DNA of 64,000 bases from Rubinisphaera italica (GCF_007859715.1 NZ_SJPG01000001.1:4826001-4890000); one strand, 5' to 3'; positions 25,479-35,258 are shown, numbered from the stretch's first letter. Notes: generated from the letters alone by a model not told the origin. Numbers and translations: made by a program.

Positions 25479-26498
25479 CTAATCTTGTGGAGAAGTCTGA
25501 CGACGAGGCAGTTTCATGCCCATTCGCAGATTAATGCTGCTGAGACGTTCACGGACTTCGACGAGTGTCGTTTCACCAAAGTTGCGAACCTGCAGCAGTT
25601 GATCTTCGTTCTTTGTCACCAGATCGCGAACCGTCACAATCCCTTCTGATTCCAGGCAATTGGTTGCTCGGACAGACAGATTCAGTTCGGCCAGTGACTG
25701 ATTCAATTTTTCTTCAAGTTCCAGATCGATTGGCGAATGGCCAGTCACTTCGGACATGCCATGCAGGCCGCCTTCTGGAGAAACTTCTGGACCCGGTTCG
25801 CGATAGGTAATGAACGGGTTGAGATGCTTTCGCATAATCTTTGAAGACTCAACCAATGCCATTTCCGGTGAAACGGTCCCATTCGACCAAATTTCCAGAA
25901 TCAGCTTGTCGTAGTTGGTACGCTGACCAACACGAGTTTCTTCAACGGAAAATCGAACGCGTTCAACAGGTGAGTACAAAGCATCCAAAGGGATGACTCC
26001 TACTTCCGGATCACGCTCGAAGTGCTCGTTAGCCGGAATGTAACCTCGTCCGTTTTCAATCGTCAATTCCATTGACAACGGAACGTCGTCTGTCATCGTC
26101 GCAATGATGAGGTCCTTGTTGTATACCTCAACTTGATCGTCCGTGATGATGTCAGCACCGGTCACAACTCCGCGAGTATGCTTTTCAATCCGAATAATTT
26201 TCGGACCAGCAGCATGGCTTTTCACGATCAGTGACTTCAAGTTCAGACAGATATCAGTCACGTCTTCCACGACACCCGGAATGGTCGTAAACTCGTGCTG
26301 AGCCCCTTGAATTTTCACTCGTGTAACTGAACTTCCTTCCAAAGAAGAAAGCAGAATTCGTCGTAAGCTGTTACCAATTGTCGAGCCAAAACCTCGCTCG
26401 AACGGCTCAGCGGTAAATTTACCGTAAGTGGGTGTCGCGGTCGCCCGGTCAATAACCAGTCGATTCGGCAATTCCAGTCCGCGCCATCGAATTCGCAT
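25479..26498 (-). CDS. rpoA: RNA polymerase alpha subunit
   Basis: Core polymerase subunit of 339 aa. The N-terminal dimerisation domain has [20 protein letters not shown] and [19 protein letters not shown]; the C-terminal domain (about 265-339) has the helix-hairpin-helix segment [21 protein letters not shown] (shown in part), used for UP-element and activator contact. Located between rpsK and rplQ; rpsD, often found just upstream of rpoA, is absent here. Confidence 0.97.
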   Translation of the reverse strand: MRIRWRGLELPNRLVIDRATATPTYGKFTAEPFERGFGSTIGNSLRRILLSSLEGSSVTRVKIQGAQHEFTTIPGVVEDVTDICLNLKSLIVKSHAAGPKIIRIEKHTRGVVTGADIITDDQVEVYNKDLIIATMTDDVPLSMELTIENGRGYIPANEHFERDPEVGVIPLDALYSPVERVRFSVEETRVGQRTNYDKLILEIWSNGTVSPEMALVESSKIMRKHLNPFITYREPGPEVSPEGGLHGMSEVTGHSPIDLELEEKLNQSLAELNLSVRATNCLESEGIVTVRDLVTKNEDQLLQVRNFGETTLVEVRERLSSINLRMGMKLPRRQTSPQD

Positions 26499-26628
26499 TC
26501 AAATCTCTCCCGATCTCGATTTTATCAGTTCTCAAAACCGCTGGTATCATGCAGAGAAACCATAGCGGAATGTAGGAAGTCAGCTCAAAAAAAATGTCAG
26601 CCCCAAAAAAGTCAGACTGACGCATCAA

Positions 26629-27009
26629 TCAGACGCGTCGCTTCTTCGGAGGGCGGCAACCATTATGTGGCAATGGGGTAACATCTTCAATCAGACGAAC
26701 AGCAATGCCCGGCGTCTGCAAACCAGTGATTGCACTTTCACGGCCTGAACCTGGCCCCTTCACACGGACTTCCATTTCTCGGACGCCAAACTTTTTGGCG
26801 CGGTCTGCACAGACTTCTGCCGCTCGCTGAGCAGCAAAAGGTGTACTTTTTCGACTGCCCTTGAACCCGACTGTGCCAGCCGCGGCCCAGCAAAGGACTT
26901 CACCATTAGTGTCGGTAATCGTCACCAATGTGTTATTGAATGTCGCCTTAATGTGGGCAATCGCCTTAGTCACATTACGACGGATCTTTTTCTTCTTCTG
27001 CTTCGCCAC
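26629..27009 (-). CDS. rpsK: Ribosomal protein uS11
   Basis: 30S platform protein, 126 aa. Recognised by [35 protein letters not shown] and the C-terminal [13 protein letters not shown]. Located between rpsM and rpoA. Weak GTCAG/CTGAC repeats with T-tracts follow it (26580-26628) and might give partial termination. Confidence 0.96.
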   Translation of the reverse strand: MAKQKKKKIRRNVTKAIAHIKATFNNTLVTITDTNGEVLCWAAAGTVGFKGSRKSTPFAAQRAAEVCADRAKKFGVREMEVRVKGPGSGRESAITGLQTPGIAVRLIEDVTPLPHNGCRPPKKRRV

Positions 27010-27177
27010 GAACTTCTCCCGACAGATTTGACTGAACTTGACACCCGCCCCATTCCGCGGCTGCCAGAATTATCTCCAACCGGCCCTGCCCAATGACAGA
27101 CAACCAGTGCTTTTCTCTTTAGGCATTCCCAACGCCAGTCCTCAGCAACAGACAATCTGCTGCAAAGCCAGACGATT

Positions 27178-27564
27178 TTAGTGTCGCATATCCTTAACAC
27201 CCTTTTTACCGGCAACCGTCTTACGTACACCTTTGCGAGTACGAGCATTGGTACTGGTTCGTTGACCACGCACAGGCAGCCCGCGACGGTGACGGGACCC
27301 ACGATAGCACTGAATCTCCCGCAAACGGGCAATGTGCTGCTGAGTCTGACGTCGCAATTGACCTTCGATCACATAATCGGTATCGAGCAGATTGTTCAAC
27401 TGAGCAATATCATCATCGCTCAAGTCTTTTGCCTTAGTCGTGGGCTCCACACCCATACGACGGCAAATTTCAATCGCAGTATGTCGACCAATCCCGTAAA
27501 GATAGGTCAACGAGATATAAAACGCTTTGTTGTTCGGAATATCAACACCCTGAACACGTGGCAT
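27178..27564 (-). CDS. rpsM: Ribosomal protein uS13
   Basis: 30S head protein of 128 aa that contacts tRNA and 50S L5. The start MPRVQGVDIPNNKAFYISL is typical, followed by LTYLYGIGRHTAIEI and the basic C-terminal RGLPVRGQRTSTNARTRKG. It lies between rpmJ and rpsK. Confidence 0.96.
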   Translation of the reverse strand: MPRVQGVDIPNNKAFYISLTYLYGIGRHTAIEICRRMGVEPTTKAKDLSDDDIAQLNNLLDTDYVIEGQLRRQTQQHIARLREIQCYRGSRHRRGLPVRGQRTSTNARTRKGVRKTVAGKKGVKDMRH

Positions 27565-27660
27565 AACTCACTCACTTCCATTTGGAAACCCGCAGATCAT
27601 GCGGAGAAATTGTCTCTGATTGTCAAATGTGGCCAAAACCCACCTCAACTCCGGCCCGCT

Positions 27661-27777
27661 TTAACCCTGGCGCTGCTTGTGCTTCGGATTCGAAGAACAA
27701 ATCACATACACACGCCCTTTACGACGGACGACCTTGCAGTTCTCGCAAATTCTCTTAACGCTCGCCCTGACCTTCAT
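27661..27777 (-). CDS. rpmJ: Ribosomal protein bL36
   Basis: A 38-aa protein beginning [17 protein letters not shown] and ending NPKHKQRQG. The zinc ligands C11, C14, C27 and H32 are all present, so this is the zinc-binding form. Start is ATG at 27775-27777 and stop at 27661-27663. It stands in the usual place just upstream of rpsM. infA, which often precedes it, is missing. Confidence 0.95.
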   Translation of the reverse strand: MKVRASVKRICENCKVVRRKGRVYVICSSNPKHKQRQG

Positions 27778-28468
27778 GATTCCAACACTTTCGACCTGAT
27801 ATTCCACACTAAATACAACCGGGTAGATCGCTCTACTGGCTGCAGTTCTCTTGACACCTAAAAACCTCCGAAATCACCGAACCCCACTGGAGCCCCTTGA
27901 AGTGTGATCCCAAAGCTCAAACCACCTGTTCAAATCAATTAATGCCGTCTGCCTGTAACCCTTCTAAGGGGCTTACTGGAAATTGAAAGCTCTTGCCAGT
28001 GATTAGCTTCCAAAAAACACGCACCGATTTTACACCTGCCGGTTTGCATGAGTGATTTCAGGCTTATTTTATTGCACTGAACCCCTCATGAACGAACAGC
28101 TTGTCCGTTAACTGCGAGCAAACCGTGACCCTGAAGCCCTGATTCGGCAGACCGTTGAAGTTTGAATCGCGAATTATAGACATCTGAGTTTCACTCTGAC
28201 AACCCAAACAGCGGACTGAGATCAGGAAAATCGAAATTTGCTGTGCCGAATCACTCCAATCAAGACAATTTCCGGGCGACCTGCTGTCATTTTGAGTTAA
28301 ATCTGAAGTTTTGCATAACGCCAGATACAAAAATAGCAATTACTAGACCATTTTTAAATGGTCTCTGCAGTCGCATGGACATCAAATATCCTAGAAACGA
28401 TGCATTTGCTCCTGCTGAACGCTGCAGGTAATTTTTGGATATGCTCGACAGTGCGCCATCGCCTCCGC

Positions 28469-28500
28469 ATCTTAACCCGAAACGTCAGCGAGGGGACGAC
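28469..28500. repeat. Dispersed repeat, ATCTTAACCCGAA...GGGGACGAC family, copy 2
   Basis: Second copy of the segment at 20622-20654, same strand. Confidence 0.7.
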
Positions 28501-28620
28501 TAACGATTAGCAATTTGGTTAAACTCTCATCGTCAAATCTTCTATGCCATTTTATGCAAAAAACTGGTCAGCGAGGCGGAACGAGAGATGTTTCTCCACT
28601 TCGGGTGGCACTCCGCTTCT

Positions 28621-28708
28621 GGGTGGCGGGGGGGGGTGTTCCGCTTTAACGGAAGCCCCCGGAAGTTCAACGATCCGGGGGCTTTTCTTCCGGGGCGACC
28701 CAGCCAAC
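28621..28708. repeat. Structured palindromic element, GGGTGGCGGGGG family, copy 1 (degenerate ends)
   Basis: Shares with 56275-56359 a CCGCTTTAnCGG hairpin followed by a GGAAGCCCCCG... stem. Here the inner stem is AAGCCCCCGGA / TCCGGGGGCTT (28653-28663 / 28674-28684). The outer inverted ends are degraded, and the left end contains a run of nine G (28628-28636). Confidence 0.8.
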
Positions 28709-28761
28709 CGGGTCTGATGATATCCCGGTTTTCATTAGGAACGCGGTATCAATCGCTTGCT

Positions 28762-29538
28762 TCAGACTTTTTCAAGCCTGGGAGTGAGAATTTCCGGACC
28801 GTCTTTCGTCATTGCAATGGTGTGCTCAAAGTGAACACTTGGTAAACCATCTTTCGTCGAGACTGTCCAGTGATCATTCCGTATATACAATTGATTTGTG
28901 CCTGCATTGACCATCGGCTCGACGGCAATCACCAGACCTGGCTTCAATTCAAAATCTTTTTCGAGGGTTTCTTTATCGACATAATGCGGCACCTGAGGAT
29001 CCTCATGCATATCCCGGCCAATGCCGTGGCCAACAAAGTCCTCAACAGAACTGAATCCGTGCTGATCAACAAACTCTTCCATCTGGCGCGCCACTTCGCT
29101 CCACCAGCGGCATTTGCCCATTTGCTCGACCGCTAAATCGAGTGTCTGCTCGCCAACCTGCAATAACAACTGTTTTTGCTCATCAACTTGACCAACTGCA
29201 TAAGTCCAGGCCGAGTCACCGCACCAGCCTTTAACTTTGCAACCGGTATCGACGCTGATGATATCCCCCTCCACCAGTTTCCTGGTGCTGGGAATTCCAT
29301 GGACGATTTCTTCATTAACGGACATGCAGCACACGGACGGAAACGGAACCGGCCCGGGAACACCTTTGAACAGGGGGATGGCATCTCGCTCAGCAAACAA
29401 CTGCTCAACCGCCTGGTCGATCTCAGCGGTGCTGATTCCCGGCATGATCATAGAAGAAATTAACTGATGAGCTTCAGAAACGAGGTGCCCCGCTTCTCGC
29501 ATTTTCTCAATTTCACGACGACTTTTTAATATTATCAC
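28762..29538 (-). CDS. map: Methionine aminopeptidase, type I
   Basis: Removes the initiator Met from nascent proteins; a two-metal enzyme of 258 aa. The five ligands are visible in order: D in SVDTGC, D in GDSAWT, H in [11 protein letters not shown] in AVEPMVN and E in HFEHT. The N terminus [19 protein letters not shown] is typical of the short type Ia form, without a zinc-finger extension. It lies between secY and rpmJ but secY has its own terminator, so map probably has a separate promoter in 29539-29667. adk is absent between secY and map. Confidence 0.95.
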   Translation of the reverse strand: MIILKSRREIEKMREAGHLVSEAHQLISSMIMPGISTAEIDQAVEQLFAERDAIPLFKGVPGPVPFPSVCCMSVNEEIVHGIPSTRKLVEGDIISVDTGCKVKGWCGDSAWTYAVGQVDEQKQLLLQVGEQTLDLAVEQMGKCRWWSEVARQMEEFVDQHGFSSVEDFVGHGIGRDMHEDPQVPHYVDKETLEKDFELKPGLVIAVEPMVNAGTNQLYIRNDHWTVSTKDGLPSVHFEHTIAMTKDGPEILTPRLEKV

Positions 29539-29588
29539 TCAGACTATCCCGCTAACAAACAGCACAAAATTATTGAACTCATCAAAGC

Positions 29589-29618
29589 AGGTTGGGATAG
29601 CGAAGCGTAACCCAACCT
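29589..29618. repeat. Inverted repeat AGGTTGGG / CCCAACCT
   Basis: An 8-bp stem around a 14-nt loop (ATAGCGAAGCGTAA). It lies in the gap between secY and map. Confidence 0.6.
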
Positions 29619-29667
29619 ACAATATCATGAAGACTTGCCTCAGGCCCATTGTTTCATTTCACACAAA

Positions 29668-29703
29668 TAAGAAAAGGGTGAAGGCCAATAATAGCCCTCA
29701 CCC
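29668..29703 (-). terminator. Intrinsic terminator downstream of secY
   Basis: On the minus strand GGGTGAGGGC / GGCCTTCACCC stem with a short AT-rich loop, followed by TTTTCTTATTT, about 30 nt after the secY stop. Confidence 0.88.
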
Positions 29704-29734
29704 ATTCAAAGTAATACTTACGCAGACTCAAAGC

Positions 29735-31102
29735 CTAATTATCGTCTGACTCCAGCATCCCGGTGTAGTTTCTCATGACCAGATGACTGTCAATTTTCTG
29801 AACCAGATCCAGGGCAACTGAAACCACAATCAACAGACCTGTCCCCCCGTAGAAGCTGGCCAGCATAAACGGGATATTCATCCAGCGAGCAACAATCGTC
29901 GGGATGATCGCCACAACTGCCAGGAATCCAGCTCCGACAAAAGTGATTCGCACCATCACCTGCTCAAGATAAGTCGCCGTTCGTGTGCCCGGACGATACC
30001 CAGGAATGAAGCTGCCGTAATCTTTCAGGTTATTGGCCATATCTTTCGGGTTGAACGTAATGGCGGTCCAGAAGTAACAGAAGAAGTAAATCAGAGCGAC
30101 ATAGCACAGATTATAAAGGAAACCGCGACCCTGCCCGAATGCATTGGCCAGAGTTTTCAATGTCAGCGAATCCGTAAAGATATTCGCCGCCTGCGAAAAC
30201 AGGAAGTAAGGGAACATCAGCAGGCTCGATGCGAAAATGATGGGCATCACACCAGCCTGATTCACTTTGAGTGGCAGATACTGTCGCTGCCCACCCATCA
30301 CACGGCGGCCACGCACATGCTTCGCACTTTGAATCGGAATTTTACGCTGCCCCTGCGTCATCGCAATCACTCCGACAACGACACCAATGAACAAGGCCAG
30401 CAACAGAATCAAACGATCGATTCCCGTCTCGGAACCGGCTCGAATCCCATTCTCAAAGGCTGGCTGCAGAAACTCCCACATCGAGGTCGGCATCTGTGCC
30501 AGAATCCCCGCCATGATCAGCAAACTGATCCCGTTACCAATTCCGTATTCATCAATCTGCTCACCCAGCCACATCAGGAAAATTGTCCCTGCAGTCATAA
30601 TCAGAGCACCCATGATGTGCACGAGCCACCAGTCATACTCTTTCATAATCAAGCCCGCTTCGTCTGCTCCAAAACCGGCCGAGATCGCCCGAATCCAGAA
30701 GAAACTTTGCAGCAGACAAATCACGACCGTCGCGTAACGGGTGTATTCATTGATTTTCTTACGACCAGACTCCCCTTCTTTCTGAAGTGCCTCAAGCGGC
30801 GGATACACCGACCCCATCAGCTGGAAGATAATCGAGGCAGAAATGTATGGCATGATTCCCAGACCGAAGATGGTCGAGTTCCCCAGGTTAGATGCTGAGA
30901 ACAGAGAAACCATTTGAATCACTTGGCCAAACCCGGAACCACCCTGCTGCAGCTTTTCCATCTGCATGCGGAATAATTCCTGATCGATGAACGGCAGTGG
31001 AATCCAAAAACCAAGCCGGTAAACCGCCAGCAATCCGACAGTCAGCAAAATTTTGTTTCGCAATTCGGGAATGCGAAACATCGTGATCAGCTTTCCAAAC
31101 AT
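29735..31102 (-). CDS. secY: Protein translocase subunit SecY
   Basis: Channel subunit of the Sec translocon, 455 aa, with about ten transmembrane helices. Signatures: AVYRLGFWIPLP in helix 1, FGLGIMPYISASIIFQLM, DEYGIGNGISLLIMAGIL, the cytoplasmic loop KIPIQSAKHVRGRRVMGG, and NPKDMANNLKDYGSFIPGYR. A terminator separates it from rplO upstream and another follows it, so it appears to be its own transcription unit, unlike the usual rplO-secY linkage. Confidence 0.96.
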   Translation of the reverse strand: MFGKLITMFRIPELRNKILLTVGLLAVYRLGFWIPLPFIDQELFRMQMEKLQQGGSGFGQVIQMVSLFSASNLGNSTIFGLGIMPYISASIIFQLMGSVYPPLEALQKEGESGRKKINEYTRYATVVICLLQSFFWIRAISAGFGADEAGLIMKEYDWWLVHIMGALIMTAGTIFLMWLGEQIDEYGIGNGISLLIMAGILAQMPTSMWEFLQPAFENGIRAGSETGIDRLILLLALFIGVVVGVIAMTQGQRKIPIQSAKHVRGRRVMGGQRQYLPLKVNQAGVMPIIFASSLLMFPYFLFSQAANIFTDSLTLKTLANAFGQGRGFLYNLCYVALIYFFCYFWTAITFNPKDMANNLKDYGSFIPGYRPGTRTATYLEQVMVRITFVGAGFLAVVAIIPTIVARWMNIPFMLASFYGGTGLLIVVSVALDLVQKIDSHLVMRNYTGMLESDDN

Positions 31103-31462
31103 CGACGATAATCCTGAGTCTTACGAGAGCTTATACAAATTGAGAGTAGGAACTTCACGTGGATCCAATCCACGCATAGTATTCATTTTAAATCAGATCG
31201 GCCTGATTGCTGAAGACTCCAATTGGGAGTTTTAGCAAGTCCCGCTAATTATGGGTATGAGAGTTTTCGTTCATCTTTGCTATTTTCGCAAGCCCATCAC
31301 CTAAAGAAATGGGATGAAACGAATGCTCTTTCTAAAAGTAGCGCCGAATAGGCCCAAAACGGGCCTGTCTTAAGCCATCAAAACGAAATCGAACGTTATC
31401 AGTTCAAAAAAAATGCCTTCCCGAACTGGAAAGGCATGTACTTAATCTCATACTGATTGTGA
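31103..31462. other. 360-nt gap between rplO and secY
   Basis: Contains the rplO terminator (31406-31437) and a long secY leader. A CGTGGAT/ATCCACG hairpin (about 31157-31173) lies 55 nt before the secY start. No gene; rpmD is not here. No convincing -35/-10 pair could be fixed. Confidence 0.55.
31406..31437 (-). terminator. Intrinsic terminator of the S10-spc operon after rplO
   Basis: On the minus strand ATGCCTTTCC / GGGAAGGCAT with a 5-nt loop and eight T residues, 25 nt beyond the rplO stop. Confidence 0.92.
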
Positions 31463-31912
31463 CTAAACAATCGGTTCCACTTTTCCGCCAATCGAAGTCA
31501 CTTTATCTTCCGCTGAGGCAGAGAACCGGTGTAATTTGACGTTCAACTTCTTCGTCAACTCACCATTCCCCAGCAGTTTCACAGCATCGAAATTGCCGTG
31601 AACCAAACCTTTTTTCTTCAATGCTTCAGGTGTCACATCTTCGCCGTCCTGGAAATGCTTCTCCAGATCGTAAAGATTGATAATCGCGACGACATCGGCA
31701 AAGGCGCGGTTGTTAAAACCACGTTTGGCAACTCGCATGAAGATTGGCGTCTGACCACCTTCAAACCCACGGCGAGTACTGGAGCCAGCACGAGATCCAT
31801 AACCTTTATGGCCACGACCTGAAGTCTTGCCATGTCCTGAACCTACGCCACGACCAATTCGTTTACGTTTTTTACGCTTATGTATGCCGCGATGGACATC
31901 ATCGATAATCAT
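31463..31912 (-). CDS. rplO: Ribosomal protein uL15
   Basis: 50S assembly protein. The N-terminal RIGRGVGSGHGKTSGRGHKG and GFEGGQTPIFMRVAKRGF are the hallmark of L15. ATG 31912 gives 149 aa starting MIIDDVHRG; the reading from 31951 would add 13 residues. It is the last gene of the long ribosomal unit. rpmD (L30), which usually precedes it, is absent: only 145 nt separate it from rpsE. Confidence 0.94.
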   Translation of the reverse strand: MIIDDVHRGIHKRKKRKRIGRGVGSGHGKTSGRGHKGYGSRAGSSTRRGFEGGQTPIFMRVAKRGFNNRAFADVVAIINLYDLEKHFQDGEDVTPEALKKKGLVHGNFDAVKLLGNGELTKKLNVKLHRFSASAEDKVTSIGGKVEPIV

Positions 31913-32057
31913 GGGAGTAACTTTCCCGTATGTCGAGACGACTCGTAACATACGGTCTCGTCTCTCAGTGTCTATTTATCTTCAATCGCAAAAACTGCGA
32001 AACATTTGGCTCATTTATAACCGGTAACGAAATCCAATACCGGAGTCTCTGACAAAA

Positions 32058-32537
32058 TTAAACGTCTACACCACGTAAGCGAGCAAAATCATCCCGGTTA
32101 CGCAACTTAGACAAAGCATCAAAAGTTGCCTTAACCACATTGATCGGATTGGTGGATCCGCGAACCTTGGTCAGGATGTCTTTAATACCGACGGATTCAA
32201 CAACCGCACGCACACTGGCTCCCGCAATAATACCTGTACCAGGATTGGCAGGCAGGAGCAGAACACGGGCAGAACCGAATCGACCTTCAATCTGATGAGG
32301 AATCGTATCGCCATTCAGATTCACGCGAATCTTATGGTGATTGCAATCCTTGACCGCTTTTTCTACGGAGGTAGGAACTTCGTTCCCTTTACCGTATCCC
32401 CAGCCAACCTCGCCTTTATGATTTCCGACAACGACCATGGCTGCAAAGCTGAACCGCCGTCCTCCTTTGACTACGCAGGCACAACGTCGGATTTGTACGA
32501 CTTGTTCCTGTGAGTCTGATTTGGTTTCCGTAGCCAA
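32058..32537 (-). CDS. rpsE: Ribosomal protein uS5
   Basis: 30S fidelity protein, 159 aa. Contains the double-stranded RNA-binding-like N-terminal domain (VVKGGRRFSFAAMVVVGNHK, GEVGWGYGKGNEV) and the C-terminal domain with ANPGTGIIAGASVRAVVE and GSTNPINVVKATFDAL. It follows rplR by 78 nt. Confidence 0.96.
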   Translation of the reverse strand: MATETKSDSQEQVVQIRRCACVVKGGRRFSFAAMVVVGNHKGEVGWGYGKGNEVPTSVEKAVKDCNHHKIRVNLNGDTIPHQIEGRFGSARVLLLPANPGTGIIAGASVRAVVESVGIKDILTKVRGSTNPINVVKATFDALSKLRNRDDFARLRGVDV

Positions 32538-32615
32538 CGCTTCACTCCCAATTCTTCAATATGATCAATTAGTTGTCTTCAAAAGCCCATCTTGTTATCG
32601 ACGAGCAGAAATACC

Positions 32616-32981
32616 TTAGAAGTTCAATCCGCCTTCACGGGCCGCATCAGCAAGTGCTTTTACGCGACCATGGTACTTATAACTGCCGCGATCAAACGCA
32701 ACCGCGTCGATCCCTTTTTCTTTTGCTCGTTCTGCAAGCAGTTGTCCCACTTTTGTAGCGCCTTCAACATTACCGGCATACTTGCTGGGGCCTGCAATTG
32801 CAGGCTCGATGGTACTTGCAGAAACAACAGTGTTCCCTGCGGCATCATCAATGATCTGAGCGTACATATGGCAGTTGCTGCGAAAGACTGACAATCGCAG
32901 TTTCCCAATTGAGCGAACTCGATTACGGACGCGGAAAGCACGACGATTCCGTCGATTTGTGACTCGTTTTTGAACTTTCAT
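32616..32981 (-). CDS. rplR: Ribosomal protein uL18
   Basis: 5S rRNA-binding protein, 121 aa. [34 protein letters not shown] and the C-terminal [20 protein letters not shown] are diagnostic. It sits between rplF, after a 200-nt gap without a gene, and rpsE. Confidence 0.95.
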   Translation of the reverse strand: MKVQKRVTNRRNRRAFRVRNRVRSIGKLRLSVFRSNCHMYAQIIDDAAGNTVVSASTIEPAIAGPSKYAGNVEGATKVGQLLAERAKEKGIDAVAFDRGSYKYHGRVKALADAAREGGLNF

Positions 32982-33182
32982 GGCCGATCGCCAACTTCCT
33001 CAAAGCTTATATTAACTGTGCCAAAATATCTGTGCCAGTGACGCCAGATAGTATCGTGATTGCTGAATGATTTCTTGCTGGAAGCCAGAGAAATTCATTT
33101 ATTTTCCAAAGCATGTGAACCTAATGACTTCAGGCATTAGGACACGGCTCGAAATAATCGGCTTAAGCCGAATTTAATCCCG

Positions 33183-33728
33183 TTATTTCGCGAAAGCTTT
33201 ACCAGCTTTACGGCGAATTTGCTCACCCTGATAACGCACACCCTTACCTTTATAAGGCTCTGGTGGTCGTACCTGGCGAATATTTGCGGCAAACTGCCCC
33301 ACGGCATGCTTGTCCGCACTCTTAAGAATAATCAGAGTACCAGATGGCAACTCGCAAGTCACTCCATCGGGAATTTTCAATTTAATCGTATTCGCAAATC
33401 CAACCTGAAGAGAAAGCTCTTTCCCATTCATGGAGGCTTGATATCCAACACCAACCACTTCCAGGCGTTTTTCGAATGGAGTCACAACACCCAGAGCCAT
33501 GTTGTTGACCAGACTGCGTGTCAGACCATGCAGAGCACGACTTTGACGGGCATCATCTGGACGATTTACAACAATTTGAGCCGGATCAGTTCCGATTTCA
33601 ATGGAAACGCCCGGATGATGTTCCAGGGTTAAAGTACCCACAGGGCCTTTAACCGTCAAAGTGCGACCGGAGAGGCTCACTTCCACGTTGGCCGGGATTG
33701 GAACAGGTTTTCTGCCAATTCGAGACAT
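33183..33728 (-). CDS. rplF: Ribosomal protein uL6
   Basis: 50S protein at the factor-binding base, 181 aa, with two similar domains. Begins MSRIGRKPVPIPANVEVSL and includes LHGLTRSLVNNMALGV and the C-terminal EPYKGKGVRYQGEQIRRKAG. It follows rpsH. Confidence 0.96.
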   Translation of the reverse strand: MSRIGRKPVPIPANVEVSLSGRTLTVKGPVGTLTLEHHPGVSIEIGTDPAQIVVNRPDDARQSRALHGLTRSLVNNMALGVVTPFEKRLEVVGVGYQASMNGKELSLQVGFANTIKLKIPDGVTCELPSGTLIILKSADKHAVGQFAANIRQVRPPEPYKGKGVRYQGEQIRRKAGKAFAK

Positions 33729-33779
33729 TCTGCCAAAACTTTCAACTGAAGCTGCATGAAACCATGTCAGCTCGAAATG

Positions 33780-34175
33780 TTACCATACTGTGCAGAGAAT
33801 TTCGCCGCCAATACCCTTGGCTTTGGCTTCTCGATTACTCAACACGCCCTGGCTCGTAGTCAGGATGCAAATCCCCATGCCCTGCATCACCTCAGGAGTC
33901 TCTTTGACTCCTGAATAGCGACGGCGTCCTGGCTTGCTGGATCGCACAATTTTCTGAATGACTTGTTCGCCATTCGGACCATACTTGAGTTGAACGCGCA
34001 AGATTCCTTGAGGAACCTGCTCGATGATTTCGTAATTCCAGATATATCCTTCACGCTTCAAAACGTCGGCTATGCCTCGCTTGAGCTTAGAATCTGGAAT
34101 ATCAACAATTGGACGTTCGATCGCAACGGAATTGCGAATTCGTGTCAACATATCGGCAACCGGGTCGGTCATCAT
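33780..34175 (-). CDS. rpsH: Ribosomal protein uS8
   Basis: 30S central-domain protein that in E. coli also represses the spc operon. Begins MMTDPVADMLTRIRNS and ends with ILTTSQGVLSNREAKAKGIG followed by a short tail. ATG 34175 gives 131 aa; the reading to 34253 adds 26 residues without similarity. Only about 117 nt separate it from rplE, too little for rpsN, which is usually found between them. Confidence 0.94.
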   Translation of the reverse strand: MMTDPVADMLTRIRNSVAIERPIVDIPDSKLKRGIADVLKREGYIWNYEIIEQVPQGILRVQLKYGPNGEQVIQKIVRSSKPGRRRYSGVKETPEVMQGMGICILTTSQGVLSNREAKAKGIGGEILCTVW

Positions 34176-34292
34176 GGTTGCATTGTTCCCAAAACTGAAT
34201 CTTAACAGGGATCGTAAATACGCAAATCGTGTTCTCACGATTTGGTGAGCCACAGTCTACCATGAAGGTATTCTATGACTCGAAACTTATTT

Positions 34293-34847
34293 TTAGTTAT
34301 TTGTGCCAGGCTTACGGAATGGAAATCCAAACTTAGTCAGCATGACTTTCGCTTCATCATTGTTTGTCGCAGAGGTGACAATAGTAACATTCAAACCTTG
34401 AATGTACTTGGCATTGTCGGCATCAACTTCTGGAAAAACCATCTGCTCAGAAAGTCCGAGAGAATAATTTCCATTGCCGTCAAATGCATTGGCTTTGACT
34501 CCGCGAAAGTCACGAACTCGTGGTAAAGCCAACGTAATCAGACGATCCAGGAATTCGTACATGCGTTGTCCACGCAATGTCACACAGCAGCCGATTTCCA
34601 TCCCCTCACGCAACTTAAAGCCGGCAACCGACTTTTTCGCACGAGTAATTTGTGGCTTCTGCCCTGCAATAACGGTCAAATGCTGCACAGCTTCTTCAAG
34701 ACGTTTCCGATCTTGAATCGCTTTTCCAAGTCCCATATTCAGAACAATTTTCTGAAGCTTGGGAAGTGAGTGAACATTCTTACGTCCAAACTCTTCCTGC
34801 ATCGCAGGAACAATTTCAGTGTTGTATTTCTCTAATAACCGGGTCAC
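34293..34847 (-). CDS. rplE: Ribosomal protein uL5
   Basis: 5S rRNA-binding protein, 184 aa. PKLQKIVLNMGLGKAIQD, TVIAGQKPQITRAKKSVAGF and the segment DRLITLALPRVRDFRGV are diagnostic; the C-terminal half ends in the usual MLTKFGFPFRKP. Located between rplX and rpsH. Confidence 0.96.
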   Translation of the reverse strand: MTRLLEKYNTEIVPAMQEEFGRKNVHSLPKLQKIVLNMGLGKAIQDRKRLEEAVQHLTVIAGQKPQITRAKKSVAGFKLREGMEIGCCVTLRGQRMYEFLDRLITLALPRVRDFRGVKANAFDGNGNYSLGLSEQMVFPEVDADNAKYIQGLNVTIVTSATNNDEAKVMLTKFGFPFRKPGTNN

Positions 34848-34901
34848 GATTGACCACTCCTCATTCTGACCATACTGTCAGGATCACGGTATTGAATTGG
34901 A

Positions 34902-35258
34902 TTATTTGCTTGTCGCGTATTTTTCACGTGGTGGGCTGATCGTCCCACAGGCAGTCCCGCACTTTTTGCAGAACCGCTCTTTCGAACCCTCTTCTGTATA
35001 TCGAAGCCCCAGCCGAGCAGGCTTTGAACAGGACTCGCAATAGTACATCACATTACTGCTCTGGATGGGCATTTCCATCTGGAGTCGTCCACCCGAAGGT
35101 GACTTGGGGTGTCCCCGCTTGACATGCTTATAGACCTGATTGACTCCCTGAACAACCATTTTCTGGCCGCCTTTGAGCACTTGTGTAACCAGATGAGGAG
35201 TGCTTGAGGCATTCTCTCCAGTGATTACAACGACTTGGTCACCCTTTTTTATTTTCAT
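34902..35258 (-). CDS. rplX: Ribosomal protein uL24
   Basis: Assembly-initiator protein of the 50S exit-tunnel side, 118 aa. The KOW segment KIKKGDQVVVITGENAS is followed by NQVYKHVKRG and PIQSSNVM; the C-terminal part has two Cys pairs (CESC, CKKC), consistent with a zinc-ribbon-like L24 tail seen in many bacteria. Follows rplN. Confidence 0.94.
   Translation of the reverse strand: MKIKKGDQVVVITGENASSTPHLVTQVLKGGQKMVVQGVNQVYKHVKRGHPKSPSGGRLQMEMPIQSSNVMYYCESCSKPARLGLRYTEEGSKERFCKKCGTACGTISPPREKYATSK

Larger units (their letters stand above)
27778..28761. other. 984-nt intergenic region between map and rpmJ
   Basis: Expected to contain the promoter of the rpmJ-rpsM-rpsK-rpoA-rplQ unit, since map is far upstream. 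It holds two dispersed repeat segments (28469-28500 and 28621-28708) and a G9 run. The 91-codon reading at 28064-28339 (-) has no recognisable similarity and is not supported. infA and adk were looked for and not found. Confidence 0.6.

Noticed and set aside
27181..27861. 226-codon reading (+) opposite rpsM and rpmJ
   Set aside because: Antisense shadow of two conserved ribosomal genes.
28064..28339. 91-codon reading (-) in the map-rpmJ gap
   Set aside because: No start signal, no family resemblance, not infA.
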